Positions 9,300 through 18,920 of a DNA stretch of 64,000 bases are shown here, in pieces (the first letter of the stretch is position 1; each line of letters opens with the position of its first letter). Origin of the DNA: JBCCAG01 sp050331115 (lineage in GTDB: Bacteria; Cyanobacteriota; Cyanobacteriia; CAKZMO01). The stretch is from assembly GCA_050331115.1 (NCBI GenBank), contig JBHJHD010000011.1:12030-76029 (forward strand). The letters run 5' to 3'. The notes below the pieces were generated by a model. That model was not told where the DNA came from. It ran no database searches and saw only the letters and a program-made list of their open reading frames with translations. Made by a program: the position numbers and the translations under genes.

Positions 9300-10751
9300 T
9301 TACACAAACTCGCCCTCAATCACCTTCTGGCGACGGCGGGCAAAAACCGCCGCGCCCGCAGCCAGCCCTGCGATCGCCCCGATATAGTAAGGCGAAACGC
9401 TCGGCCATCGGCTGTGCCAAAGCCCGCCAGCGTCAGCTTCTTCGGGGGAAATAACCTCTGGCGGAGATATGACCTGCCAGGACAGCAGCTCCAGGTCAGC
9501 ATCGTCCTGGAGCTGCTCCCGGCGATCGATATAGTTTTGCAGGATGCTGCTGTTGGCCAAAAGCTGCTGCTCAGCAGCGCCGTACTGCCGCAGCAGACCC
9601 GTAATCCGGCGGCGCTCTGTCGCTAGCGTAGCCTCGACCTGCGCAAGGGTCTTTTGGCGTAGCTCCAAAACCTCAATCTGATGCACGATCCCTACCAGCT
9701 TCTGCAGCAGCTCACCGTATATGGGCTGCTGAAACACAGGGTCAACTGGTCCTCGGGGATTGTCAAGAAATCTTCGCAGACTGCCCTGGGCCGTTTGATT
9801 GAGCTGGGCAGAAATCGCGCTGTGCCGCTGATGGAGGGCGCGTAAGGATTGACTGTTTGCCTGAGGGCGGCCAAACTCAGCGGCAATTTGCTGCTCGACC
9901 TGCCGGAGCTCCTGCAGCCGCTGCTGGTAGGGCGCATCACGCTGCAGGAGCGTCCTGGCCGGCGTTTGAGAGAGACCCACGCGATCCTGCAGCACAGCGC
10001 GCGCTTTATAGGCGGCGGAGAGGCGCTGATTGATGTCAATGCTCTGTCGCTTAACGTCAGCGGTTCGAGCTGCCGCGAGCTTTGCCTGTTGACTAGGTGC
10101 TGGTCCGCTGCCGTACAGCCGGCGAAGCTGATCTTGATCGGCCCTGACCCGCTGCTGCACCTGAGGAATCTGCGCTTCCACAAACTGCAGACCCCGGCAA
10201 GCGGACTGGCGACAGGTGTGGCCGTGGCTGAGGTAGGTTGAGCTGACCTGCTCGATGACGGCCTCCGCCATATCGGCATCGGGATGGCGGTAGCGGATGT
10301 CAAAGGTTTCCCCTACGGCTTCGATGGTTAGCGACTGAAGCAGACCGTCATAGGTAATATCGACAGATCGGGACTGAAGCTGAGCGACGACTGGTTCGAG
10401 CAGAGCCGGGCTCTCCATCACCTCAAGCTGCGTCTGTAGATCCAAATGGACCGCCTGCTCGCCCTGGGCCGCCAGGGTGACGCGGGCCTCGTAGGTTGGC
10501 GGGATAACCTGAGTAATCTGATCGACTACGCCCACCGCAGCGGCGATCGCCACGCCAGCGGCGAGACCAATAGGTAGAAAGCGATCGCTGGGGTCGGGGT
10601 GACATATCGATGCGTCGTAGCCCACGGGAGCCCTTTCCGACTGGGCCGCGAGCACAACCGCTGCAGAAGACGAAACAATCACGTAAGGCAGACCCTCTGA
10701 ATGCGCTGATTCAGATGAGGCCCAAAGGGGCAACATCGCGATTGTTTCCAT
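9300..10751 (-). CDS. Wzz-like polysaccharide chain-length / export-associated membrane protein
   Basis: 483 aa from ATG 10751, preceded by GAGGAGG three bases away; an in-frame GTG at 10778 is possible. A membrane segment at about residues 58-80 (LPIGLAAGVAIAAAVGVV) is followed by a periplasmic alpha/beta region (PPTYEARVTLAAQ). A long coiled-coil stretch rich in Gln and Leu runs from about 190 to 430, and a second membrane segment lies near 458-475 (YYIGAIAGLAAGAAVFA). This two-helix, long-coil architecture is that of Wzz/GumC chain-length regulators without the kinase domain. The N-terminal 55 residues are unusual. It lies alone on the minus strand, between ctaB and the ABC pair, with no other capsule genes adjacent. 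Confidence 0.7.
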   Translation of the reverse strand: METIAMLPLWASSESAHSEGLPYVIVSSSAAVVLAAQSERAPVGYDASICHPDPSDRFLPIGLAAGVAIAAAVGVVDQITQVIPPTYEARVTLAAQGEQAVHLDLQTQLEVMESPALLEPVVAQLQSRSVDITYDGLLQSLTIEAVGETFDIRYRHPDADMAEAVIEQVSSTYLSHGHTCRQSACRGLQFVEAQIPQVQQRVRADQDQLRRLYGSGPAPSQQAKLAAARTADVKRQSIDINQRLSAAYKARAVLQDRVGLSQTPARTLLQRDAPYQQRLQELRQVEQQIAAEFGRPQANSQSLRALHQRHSAISAQLNQTAQGSLRRFLDNPRGPVDPVFQQPIYGELLQKLVGIVHQIEVLELRQKTLAQVEATLATERRRITGLLRQYGAAEQQLLANSSILQNYIDRREQLQDDADLELLSWQVISPPEVISPEEADAGGLWHSRWPSVSPYYIGAIAGLAAGAAVFARRRQKVIEGEFV

Positions 10752-10910
10752 AATCCTCCTCGCAATACGTCGGTGCACAATATGTCGGCTTGCGCTTCCG
10801 ATGAGTTATACGGTGTTTCCACGGACCCATCGGGACACCTACTCATCTTCCCAAGCAGGCGGCTACAATTAATGTAGAGTCTAAACATCAAGGGACAACT
10901 TGGCTGACCT

Positions 10911-11930
10911 ATGACCCCAGCGGTGCTCATCAAAGATTTGCAGAAGCGCTACGGCTCCGTTGAGGCGCTCAACGGGGTCTCGTTTCACATCGAGCCGGGC
11001 GAGATCTTTGGGCTGCTTGGGCCCAACGGAGCCGGAAAGACCACGCTCCTGCGCTGCCTGTGCACTTTGGCATCGCCAGATTCAGGAGAAATTCAGGTCT
11101 CTGGTATCTCGGTGCTAGACGAGCCCAAGCTGGCTCGCCAGCGGATTGGCTATGTGGCCCAGGAGGTGGCGCTAGACAAAGTGCTCACCGGGCAAGAGCT
11201 GCTCGAGCTGCAGGCGGCGCTCTACCACATTCCCCGGGTGGAGGCGACGCGGCGCGTTGAGTCGATGGCTTCGCTGCTGGGGCTCAGTGGCCGACTAGGC
11301 CAAAAAAGCGGCACTTACTCTGGCGGTCTACAAAAGCGCCTCGACTTGGCCGCTGGCCTGCTGCACCAGCCCGACGTCCTCGTACTCGATGAGCCCACGG
11401 TAGGGTTAGACATCGAGAGTCGCGTAGTAGTCTGGGACTTTCTGCGGCAGCTAAAGGCCAACGGAACGACGGTGCTGCTGACCAGTCACTACCTTGAAGA
11501 GGTGGATGCGCTAGCGGACCGCGTCGCTATCATCGACAAAGGAGCCGTAATTGCATCGGGCACCTCCTCTGCTCTCAAGGACAAGGTCGGGGGCGATCGC
11601 ATCACCCTGCGCATTCGCGAGTTCACCTCGGATGATGAAGCGGCCCAGGCCCGCGGGCTGCTGGAGGCGCTGCCGTTTGTGCAGGAGATCATTATCAATG
11701 CGTCCCAGGGCAACTCTTTGAACCTGGTTGTCGATCCCCAGAGCGAGGCCCTCGTCACGGTGCAGCAGGCGCTTAAGTCTGCAGGGCTACCCACCTTCGG
11801 TATTTCCCAGGCCCGCCCTAGCCTGGATGACGTCTACCTAGCCGCCACCGGGAAGACCCTGATGGATGCAGAGCTTGCCGCCGCCGGCAGCCGCGATCTG
11901 AAGGCCGAACGTAAGCAGAGCATGCGGTAG
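10911..11930 (+). CDS. ABC transporter ATP-binding protein, DrrA-like (ABC-2 type exporter)
   Basis: 339 aa starting at ATG 10911. Walker A is GPNGAGKTT (about residues 42-50), the signature is YSGGLQKRLDLAAG (about 139-152), Walker B plus D-loop is VLVLDEPTVGLD and the switch His lies in LLTSHYLEEVD. After about residue 225 a C-terminal domain typical of daunorubicin/nodulation-type exporters is present, ending in a basic tail. It energises export together with the ABC-2 permease 116 bases downstream. The substrate is unknown. In cyanobacteria this pair is often found behind ctaA-ctaB, and here only the Wzz-like gene intervenes. Confidence 0.93.
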   Translation: MTPAVLIKDLQKRYGSVEALNGVSFHIEPGEIFGLLGPNGAGKTTLLRCLCTLASPDSGEIQVSGISVLDEPKLARQRIGYVAQEVALDKVLTGQELLELQAALYHIPRVEATRRVESMASLLGLSGRLGQKSGTYSGGLQKRLDLAAGLLHQPDVLVLDEPTVGLDIESRVVVWDFLRQLKANGTTVLLTSHYLEEVDALADRVAIIDKGAVIASGTSSALKDKVGGDRITLRIREFTSDDEAAQARGLLEALPFVQEIIINASQGNSLNLVVDPQSEALVTVQQALKSAGLPTFGISQARPSLDDVYLAATGKTLMDAELAAAGSRDLKAERKQSMR

Positions 11931-12046
11931 CGATAGCCTACGTCCATATCGCGATTATCCATTGACCTGCTTCACCTCTAATCGATCTTCTCTACTCTGT
12001 TCATTGGATTAGCTTACGCCCAACTCGGACAACACCCCATACCACC

Positions 12047-12919
12047 ATGAACCAGACGATCACCCCGCTCAATCCCGCCTCTAGCGCCGCTCAGCAAACG
12101 CCAGGTCTGCTCTCCGGCGAATTCCTCCAGGAAACTGGAGCGCTGGCGAAGCGGTTGTTCATTCAGCTCCAGCGACGCCCCACAACGCTGATTGCGGGCA
12201 TTATTCAACCGCTAATGTGGCTGATTCTCTTCGGCGCGCTGTTTCAAAACGTTCCTCAAGGGCTGTTTGGCACCAGCCAGAGCTATGGTCAGTTCTTAGG
12301 CGCTGGCATCATCGTGTTTACCGCGTTCGGTGGGGCGCTCAACGCCGGGCTTCCCGTCATGTTCGACCGGGAGTTTGGCTTCCTCAACCGGCTATTGGTC
12401 GCGCCGCTGGCCTCCCGCCTGTCCATCGTGGTGGCCTCTGCCCTCTTTATCGCCACCTTGAGCATGATCCAAACCGCCGTGATTGTGGCCGCGAGCGCCG
12501 TCATGGGGGCAGGGCTACCCGGCGTCGGCGGACTGCTGCTGCTGGCCGGTATCGTACTCCTGCTGGTCTTGGGGGTGACGGGCCTTAGCCTCTCCCTAGC
12601 GTTCGCCCTACCAGGCCACGTGGAGCTAATCGCCGTCATCTTTGTCACCAACCTACCGCTGCTGTTCTCTAGTACTGCGCTAGCGCCCCTCTCTTTCATG
12701 CCCGTCTGGCTGAGGTGGATTGCCGCTCTTAACCCGCTCAGCTACGCCATCGAACCCATTCGCTACATCTACGTCAACAGCGCCTGGACCTTTAACAGCG
12801 TCGTCATGCAGGCCCCCTTTGGCGAGGTTACCCTTTGGGCAGCGCTACTGGTTCTAGTCGGGTTTGACGCCGTGGCGATTTTGCTGGTCCGCGCTCTGCT
12901 GCGGCGCTCGTTTTCTTAG
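12047..12919 (+). CDS. ABC-2 type transporter permease
   Basis: 290 aa with six hydrophobic segments after a 45-residue cytoplasmic N-terminus. The ABC2_membrane features are present: a first helix around PLMWLILFGALFQN, a central loop with FDREFGFLNRLLVAPL, and NPLSYAIEPIRYIY before the last helix. It forms the channel for the ATPase encoded just upstream. Start at ATG 12047. The final helix ends in a basic tail (LLRRSFS). Confidence 0.93.
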   Translation: MNQTITPLNPASSAAQQTPGLLSGEFLQETGALAKRLFIQLQRRPTTLIAGIIQPLMWLILFGALFQNVPQGLFGTSQSYGQFLGAGIIVFTAFGGALNAGLPVMFDREFGFLNRLLVAPLASRLSIVVASALFIATLSMIQTAVIVAASAVMGAGLPGVGGLLLLAGIVLLLVLGVTGLSLSLAFALPGHVELIAVIFVTNLPLLFSSTALAPLSFMPVWLRWIAALNPLSYAIEPIRYIYVNSAWTFNSVVMQAPFGEVTLWAALLVLVGFDAVAILLVRALLRRSFS

Positions 12920-13231
12920 GCGGCTTCTTAAGCAGCTATACGCCCTTGGAGGCGCTTCGCAAGCGCGCTTCAGCCGGAGCTGGGTACGAATGCCCCTCTT
13001 TACAATCTAATGCTGAGGTAGCCACCTTCTAGATAGGCACATTTTCTAGCACGACGAGGCGGCAGCAGGCCATAATTGCGCTAACTGTATTAGATAAAGA
13101 TGTCTTCGGTGCGCCTCTGAATCGCCAAACTTGGTCGCCAAACTTGGTCCGCTAGCCCGCGCTGCATCTGTTCAGCCAATTACGCCATACTGATTACGCC
13201 ATACTACAGCTAAACTCGACGGTAACTTCCC
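12920..13231. other. Intergenic region with two short tandem duplications
   Basis: This 312-base gap carries two perfect copies of the 13-mer TCGCCAAACTTGG (13122-13147). It also carries two copies of a 14-mer, ATTACGCCATACTG (13179-13205, the last base of the second differing). Both lie upstream of the secreted small protein gene and could be paired regulator sites or replication slippage. No gene or RNA is evident. Confidence 0.5.
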
Positions 13232-13570
13232 ATGAAATCCTCTACTCAATTCTCCCTCGCGCTGTCTGTTGCACTCTGCGGCCTCGCCGGCTTAACCCCG
13301 CTTGCCAGCGCCCAGACCACCGTCGACCCCCTAGAGGATCTGCGGACCCAGGACGGGGGGAGCGGCCCCTTTGAAGGCAGCGGCGGCTCCGCTCAGCAGG
13401 GCGTCTTCGACATCATTCACAGCACCGTCCTCAGTAATGACACCTCTGCGGAAGAGTTTAACGAGGCGCGCAGCGAGAATATTGAAGCGGAGGCCGACAG
13501 CTTCCGAGAGCAGCGGCGGCGATTGCTCAATCAAGAAGATCAAGGCGCAGCGGCAGAAGACCCCCAGTAG
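13232..13570 (+). CDS. Small secreted protein, conserved in cyanobacteria, unknown function
   Basis: 112 aa with a clear Sec signal peptide (MKSSTQFSLALSVALCGLAG, cleavage likely after ASA at about residue 27). The mature part is acidic and Gln/Ser-rich. It contains VDPLEDLRTQD, then a Gly/Ser-rich stretch, then a motif GVFDIIHSTVLSND, and a charged helix. Small exported proteins with a VDPL...GxxDIIH layout are common in cyanobacteria, but none has a function I can name. The DUF924 gene starts 54 bases downstream. Confidence 0.75.
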   Translation: MKSSTQFSLALSVALCGLAGLTPLASAQTTVDPLEDLRTQDGGSGPFEGSGGSAQQGVFDIIHSTVLSNDTSAEEFNEARSENIEAEADSFREQRRRLLNQEDQGAAAEDPQ

Positions 13571-13624
13571 GGGGGCGCGGCCTATGGCCACTGCTAGGAG
13601 ACCTGTCGCTAGAGGACTTATCGG

Positions 13625-14227
13625 ATGTCCACTGCGGACGTTTCGGCTGACATTCTCGCTTTCTGGTTCGGCGACGCTAGCCGAGACGATGTGAGCTACC
13701 AAGCCCGCCGTAAGCTTTGGTTTAGAAAATCAGCGACGTTTGATAAGGAGGTCCGCCAGCGATTCGAGTCGGTTTATAGGCAAGCCGTCGCCGAGTCCTG
13801 GGCTCGGTCCCCAGATCGACAGGCGGCTCCGGCAGATAGCTTAGCGCTGACCCTACTGCTCGATCAGCTGCCCCGAAATATGTTTCGCGGCAGCCCAGCG
13901 GCGTTTGCCGCCGATCCCCAGGCTCAGGGCGTGGCAAAGCAGGCGATCGCCCGCGGCTTCGACCAGGCGCTATTGCCCCTACAGCGCATGTTTTTCTACT
14001 TTCCGCTAGAGCACAGCGAATGTGGGGTAGACCAGCAGCAGGCGGTAGACCTATTTAAGACAATAGCGGAACAGGCCCCAGAGCTGAGCGATGCCTTCGA
14101 CTACGCGCGCCGTCACCAGCGGGTGATCGATCGCTTCGGGCGCTTTCCCCACCGAAATCCAATCCTAGGTCGCCGCAGCACCCCTGCCGAGGTAACCTTT
14201 CTGAAGCAGCCAGGGGCACGGTTCTAG
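13625..14227 (+). CDS. DUF924 family protein
   Basis: 200 aa all-helical protein with the DUF924 signature: ILAFWFGD near the N-terminus, RRKLWFRKSATFDKEV, LTLLLDQLPRNMFRGSPAAF (about residues 76-95), MFFYFPLEHSE and a C-terminal FGRFPHRNPILGR. The family has a TPR-like fold and no assigned reaction. The following ClC gene starts 2 bases after its stop codon, so the two are probably co-transcribed and possibly translationally coupled. Confidence 0.93.
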   Translation: MSTADVSADILAFWFGDASRDDVSYQARRKLWFRKSATFDKEVRQRFESVYRQAVAESWARSPDRQAAPADSLALTLLLDQLPRNMFRGSPAAFAADPQAQGVAKQAIARGFDQALLPLQRMFFYFPLEHSECGVDQQQAVDLFKTIAEQAPELSDAFDYARRHQRVIDRFGRFPHRNPILGRRSTPAEVTFLKQPGARF

Positions 14228-14229
14228 GG

Positions 14230-16890
14230 ATGGTATCACTGCTGTCAAATCTCTATCGACGGCTGCGCGCCCTCTCCCTCCGCCCCAAACGAATCGCAAT
14301 TTTTGAGGCCTGCGCCATTGGTCTGGTGTCCGGGCTAGCGGCGGTGCTGCTGCGCCAGGGGGCTGGGGCTTTGGGGGGGTGGCGCATTCAGATGTCGACG
14401 CAGCCGTCACACTGGTGGGCGCTGCCCGTCATCGGCTTTTTGGGCGGTGGGCTGGCGGGGCTGCTGGTGGAGGGGCTGTCGCCTGAGGCCGAAGGCAGCG
14501 GCATCCCTCAAGTGAAAATGGCGCTCGCTAACATGCCCATCCGGCTCAACCTGCGGGTGGCTCTAGTAAAGCTGATTGGCGTAATCCTGGTGATGGGGTC
14601 TGGCCTCAACCTAGGGCGACAGGGGCCCACAGTGCACATCGGTGCGGCGCTAGCGGCTCAGTTCAACCAGTGGATACCCACTTCGCCGGAGTACCGGCGA
14701 CAGCTCTTGGCCTCGGGCGCGGCCGCAGGCCTGGCGGCGGGCTTCAACGCGCCTATTGCTGGGGTGCTGTTTGTCGTCGAAGAGCTGCTGCAGGACTTTT
14801 CTGGGCTGACCTTAGGGACCGCCATTCTGGCATCGTTTATCGGGGCCGTGGTCTCGCGGATTTTGGGAGGCCGCAGCATCAGCTTGACCCTGACGGCGAC
14901 TGTCTCCCAGGCCGATGTCTCGCTGCAGGATGTGCCCTTCTTCGTGGTGCTGGGGCTGCTGGCCGGCGTGCTGGGAGCGCTATTTGGCCGCGGTATCGTG
15001 GCCAGCCGGCAGCTCAACCGGCGGCTGCAGATACGGCTGCCGCTCAAGGTGGCGATCGCCGGGGCCATTTCAGGGGCGATTGCCATGCTGCTGCCCGCTG
15101 CCTTTCGCGACAGCACGGGGCTGCCGGAGTTCCTCAGTCAGGGACAGGTGGCTTGGCAGCTGGTCCTATTGGCCTTTGGGCTCAAGTTTTTGCTCACCCT
15201 CATCGCCTGCGGCGCGGGGGCACCGGGGGGGATTTTTGCACCGGCGCTGATTTTGGGGTCCTCGCTGGGGGTGCTGGTGGGCACGGGAGCGGCGGCCCTG
15301 GCGCAAATGGTTGACGCACCACTGGGGCTGACTGCCAGCATCGGCTCGGCGTCTACCTACTCCCTGGCGGGCATGGGGGCTTTTTTCAGCGCCGTGACCA
15401 AAGGGCCGATCACCGCGATTGTGATCATCTTTGAGATGACGGCCGACTTTAATCTGGTGCTGCCGCTGATGATTACCTCGGTTACCGCCTACCTCACCTC
15501 GGACCTACTCTACAGCGGCTCAATCTACAACCGTCTGCTGGCGCTACAGGGCATTAGCTTTGACCCAGCGGGGGAGGACAGCGAGCCGATCACTAACCTG
15601 ACCGCAGCGCAGCTCATGCAGCCCCGGGTAGAAACCCTGTCTAGCCACCTGCCGCTGCACGAGGTAGTGCAGGCTTTCTCTGAGTCTCACCACCGGGGCT
15701 TTCCCGTGGTTAACGAAGGCAAGCTGGTGGGCATTGTCACCCGCTCAGACCTATCGGACAGCTCACGGCGGCGGGCGAGGCGATCGCTGAAGGCCAGCCA
15801 GCTTCGCCTAGCGGATATCATGACGCCCCAGCCGGTGACGGTGCGGCCGGCCGATCACCTGTCTCATATCCTGTACCTACTCAACCGTTTTAAGATCAGC
15901 CGTCTGCCGGTCACCGACGGGCAGCGTCTCGTGGGCATCATCACCCGGGCTGACATTATTCGCGCGGAGTCAGACCAGCTCAGCGGCACCGCGCCGTCCA
16001 CCACCCAGGCAGAGCCGTCCTACCTGGTCTATCAAACCCGCTCCCCCGCGACGGGCCGTGGTCGGCTATTGGTACTGCTGGGCAATCCCCATACCGCGCC
16101 CCACCTGCTGCAGATGGCGGCGGCGATCGCCCGCAGCCGCGGCTATGAGCTGGAATGCCTGCAGATTATCAAAACCTCCCGCAGTCGCGCCCCCTGCGAG
16201 GCCACCGTCCACACCCAGTTCAGCCGCAGGCTGCTGCGGCAGGCAGAGCAGGTCGGACGAGAGTGGCACCTGCCCGTCCATACCCAAATTCGGGCTGCCC
16301 ACGACATCGCGCAGGCCACCTTGGAGGTGATTGAGGCGCACCACATTGACCTTACCCTCATGGGCTGGCAGGGCAGAACTAAGATCCCAGGACGGGTATT
16401 CGGCAACGCGGTCGACACCCTGATTCGCCAGGCGAACTGCGAGGTGATTGTGGTCAAGCTGCAGCCTTCGCCCAAGTTCGAAAACTGGCTCTTCCCGGTG
16501 GCGGGCGGCCCTAATTCGCAACGGGCGCTGCGGCGCATCCCCGCGCTCGTTCGCCTCGGGCAATCGCCGATGGTCACGGTCTGCCAAGTGTTCGACCCCG
16601 CTAAAGGCCGCAACGACAAGCCCCTAAGAAAGATAGTTCAGCAGCTTGGAAAGCGCGGCTGCCCCGTTCAGTCTCGCTCGGCCTGGGGCGCAACCGTCAG
16701 CGACGGCGTCTTGGCGATCGCCGATGAGGAAAAGTCAGACGTGATTATTTTAGGGGCTAGCCGCGCCGGCATCTTGATGCAGACCCTACGCAGCAACATC
16801 CCCGAGGCGATCGCCCGCAACAGCAGCGCCACCGTCATTTTGGTACGAGGGCCGCTAACCCTGGAGACATCGGCCTTTCCCAAACTCTGA
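14230..16890 (+). CDS. ClC-family chloride channel/transporter fused to CBS and two USP domains
   Basis: 886 aa. Residues about 20-440 are a ClC membrane domain with the anion-filter motifs GSGIPQ (about 91), GRQGP (about 128) and GIFAP (about 334). The usual GREGP/GKEGP gating glutamate is Gln here. The inner Glu pair (VVEEL) and the Tyr in YNRLL are retained. A CBS pair spans about 458-580 and may sense adenine nucleotides. Two UspA-type domains follow at about 610-755 (LLGNPHTAP, LMGWQG...GNAVDTLIRQANCEVIVV) and 757-880 (IILGASRAG...IARNSSATVILV). It moves Cl- (possibly without proton coupling) across the membrane under cytosolic regulation. It starts 2 bases after the DUF924 stop. Confidence 0.93.
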   Translation: MVSLLSNLYRRLRALSLRPKRIAIFEACAIGLVSGLAAVLLRQGAGALGGWRIQMSTQPSHWWALPVIGFLGGGLAGLLVEGLSPEAEGSGIPQVKMALANMPIRLNLRVALVKLIGVILVMGSGLNLGRQGPTVHIGAALAAQFNQWIPTSPEYRRQLLASGAAAGLAAGFNAPIAGVLFVVEELLQDFSGLTLGTAILASFIGAVVSRILGGRSISLTLTATVSQADVSLQDVPFFVVLGLLAGVLGALFGRGIVASRQLNRRLQIRLPLKVAIAGAISGAIAMLLPAAFRDSTGLPEFLSQGQVAWQLVLLAFGLKFLLTLIACGAGAPGGIFAPALILGSSLGVLVGTGAAALAQMVDAPLGLTASIGSASTYSLAGMGAFFSAVTKGPITAIVIIFEMTADFNLVLPLMITSVTAYLTSDLLYSGSIYNRLLALQGISFDPAGEDSEPITNLTAAQLMQPRVETLSSHLPLHEVVQAFSESHHRGFPVVNEGKLVGIVTRSDLSDSSRRRARRSLKASQLRLADIMTPQPVTVRPADHLSHILYLLNRFKISRLPVTDGQRLVGIITRADIIRAESDQLSGTAPSTTQAEPSYLVYQTRSPATGRGRLLVLLGNPHTAPHLLQMAAAIARSRGYELECLQIIKTSRSRAPCEATVHTQFSRRLLRQAEQVGREWHLPVHTQIRAAHDIAQATLEVIEAHHIDLTLMGWQGRTKIPGRVFGNAVDTLIRQANCEVIVVKLQPSPKFENWLFPVAGGPNSQRALRRIPALVRLGQSPMVTVCQVFDPAKGRNDKPLRKIVQQLGKRGCPVQSRSAWGATVSDGVLAIADEEKSDVIILGASRAGILMQTLRSNIPEAIARNSSATVILVRGPLTLETSAFPKL

Positions 16891-17151
16891 GCCAGCCAGC
16901 CGCTATCCTCCACCGCCCTGGGCGTGCCAACGGGGTGATCACGGTCTAATATATTTCATGGAGGTGTCGAGGTTTTCGCGCGGTTGTCCTGGCTACAGCA
17001 TCGACGATATTCTCCAGGGATCATTCAGCGTTTGATTATTCAGCACTCTAGCGTCAGCGCTCTAGGGATATCCCGTTAAATATTAAGCTAGACGTCAGCG
17101 CTACTCTGGTCTCAACCCCGATCTCAACTCACAGTCTCAACCCACAGTTTT

Positions 17152-17649
17152 ATGGCACCCATGGCACGTTATCGCTCCCTTCTCTCCTGTCTCTTAGCGG
17201 CGATCGCTATATTCATCGTGAGCTGCGGTGGCTCCACTGAAGCCGCCTTGCCGTCCTATTCCGATGCCGATATCGCTCAGATTGAGGCCTACGTCGCCGA
17301 TATCGATCAGCTGCGCGATCGCCTCACAGAGCTGCCTGAGATGGCCCGTAAAGCCCGCTGGTCAGACGTTGACTCTTTGATTCACGGTCCCTTGGGCGAG
17401 CTGCGCTTCAAAATGTCGTCAATCGCCCGCAAGCTGGACGAAAGTAAGCAGGCCGACGCCCGCAGCGTGTCTAGGGAAGTGTTTGACCATCTGATCGCCA
17501 TCGACGAGGCCGCGACGGCTCAGAGCTATGAGCGGGCGCTGCTGAACTACAACGGCATTTTGGAGGACATTGAGCGGTTTGTACAGCTGACGCCCGCCTT
17601 CCCGAGACCAGGAGCCGATGAGGCGGCGCTGCCCGCCCCCCTCAGCTAA
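17152..17649 (+). CDS. psbQ: Photosystem II lipoprotein PsbQ (CyanoQ)
   Basis: 165 aa; a second ATG at 17161 would also serve. The N-terminus is a lipoprotein signal (LLSCLLAAIAIFIVSCGG) with the lipidated Cys near residue 25. The mature part is a four-helix bundle of PsbQ type, with IHGPLGELRFKM (about residues 82-93), VFDHLIAIDEAA and YNGILEDIERFVQLTP. The protein sits on the lumenal face of PSII and stabilises the oxygen-evolving complex. The upstream 260 bases hold no other gene, so it has its own promoter. A GT4 gene begins 35 bases downstream. Confidence 0.92.
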   Translation: MAPMARYRSLLSCLLAAIAIFIVSCGGSTEAALPSYSDADIAQIEAYVADIDQLRDRLTELPEMARKARWSDVDSLIHGPLGELRFKMSSIARKLDESKQADARSVSREVFDHLIAIDEAATAQSYERALLNYNGILEDIERFVQLTPAFPRPGADEAALPAPLS

Positions 17650-17684
17650 TCGGAGTAGTCAGCGCTAAAGAGAGCGCACGTCCC

Positions 17685-18758
17685 GTGGCTCAGCTGTTGG
17701 TCAATCTCTCGTTTTTGATGGCAAAGCCGACGGGACTTGCCATCTACGGGTCAAATTTAGCGCCCCATCTAACCCCTCTAGATCCGGTTCTGCTTTCGCC
17801 CTTGGCGCACCCCGGCCACCGGGTTCATCGGGTGCCTGGCAATATGACTCCTCAGCAGGGGTCCAAAGGTCACGCCCGACGGCTTTGGTGGACCCAGCGG
17901 GCCCTGCCGAGCCTCTCTAGAAGCTACGGCAGTCGCCTCCTGTTCTCCCCAATTCCGGAAGCGCCGCTGGGGACGGGCGATCGCTTTGTGGTTACGGTAC
18001 ATGACTTCATCGCCCGCCGCTTTTCAAAGTCGACCTCTCCTTTGGGGCTATATACCCGCTACTACGTCCCCCACGTCCTTCAGCAGGCGGTGCAGGTGAT
18101 CACGAACTCTGAGGCCACCGCTCGCGACGCGGTGCAGTTTTGCGGCCTCGACGCCCGCAAGATCACGCCCATCCCCCTGGCCTACGATGCGGAGCATTTT
18201 CGGGAGCTAGGTCTCCCTACAGAGCCCTATTTTCTATACCTTGGGCGACATGATCCCCACAAAAACCTGGCGCGAATCTTAGCGGCCTTTGCCCAAATTG
18301 CAGACCTAGACTGTGAGCTGTGGCTGGCCGGGACGCCAGACGAGCGCTTTACGCCGCAGCTCAAAGCCCAAGCTGCTGAATACGGTCTGACGGAGCGGCT
18401 TCGATTTTTAGACTACGTGCCTTATGACCAGCTGCCCGTGATCATCAATCAGGCGATCGCCTTGGTGTTTCCTAGCCTCTGGGAGGGGTTCGGGCTTCCA
18501 GTTCTAGAGGCAATGGCCTGCGGTACGCCGGTGGTCACGTCTAATATTTCTGCGCTGCCTGAAGTGGCAGGAGACGCTGCACTTTTAGTCAACCCGTACG
18601 AGACCCTAGAGATTGCCGCAGCGATGCAGACGATTGCCGTTGATTGTAGTGCAAGAGCTCAGCTAAAGCGAGCAGGCCTAGCGCGAGCGCGGCGGTTTAG
18701 CTGGCAGCAGACGGGTAAACAAACCCGTGACGTACTCAGAAGAGCCCTTGAAGCGTAA
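17685..18758 (+). CDS. Glycosyltransferase family 4
   Basis: 357 aa from a GTG start at 17685. GT-B fold: an N-terminal domain with VVTVHDFIARRF and VITNSEATARDAVQF, then a C-terminal nucleotide-sugar-binding domain. The latter has YFLYLGRHDPHKNLARILAAF (about 179-199), the EX7E element PSLWEGFGLPVLEAMACGTP, and SNISALPEVAGDAALLVNP. It transfers a sugar from an NDP-sugar with retention of configuration, probably to an envelope glycan or glycolipid; the acceptor is unknown. It follows psbQ closely but is functionally unrelated. Confidence 0.93.
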   Translation: MAQLLVNLSFLMAKPTGLAIYGSNLAPHLTPLDPVLLSPLAHPGHRVHRVPGNMTPQQGSKGHARRLWWTQRALPSLSRSYGSRLLFSPIPEAPLGTGDRFVVTVHDFIARRFSKSTSPLGLYTRYYVPHVLQQAVQVITNSEATARDAVQFCGLDARKITPIPLAYDAEHFRELGLPTEPYFLYLGRHDPHKNLARILAAFAQIADLDCELWLAGTPDERFTPQLKAQAAEYGLTERLRFLDYVPYDQLPVIINQAIALVFPSLWEGFGLPVLEAMACGTPVVTSNISALPEVAGDAALLVNPYETLEIAAAMQTIAVDCSARAQLKRAGLARARRFSWQQTGKQTRDVLRRALEA

Positions 18759-18920
18759 TCGTGAGCTGCGTAATCTTGAGGCCCCCAGTACGGTTTGGGA
18801 AAGCGCTGTGGGGAATGCCCAAGTAGAATTGCCCACAGCGTCAAGGGTTCGGTAGGAATACGGTTACTGTAGCCAAAGACTTGAATTATAGTTGTACTGT
18901 CGAAGCTTCGTATGTGCAGC

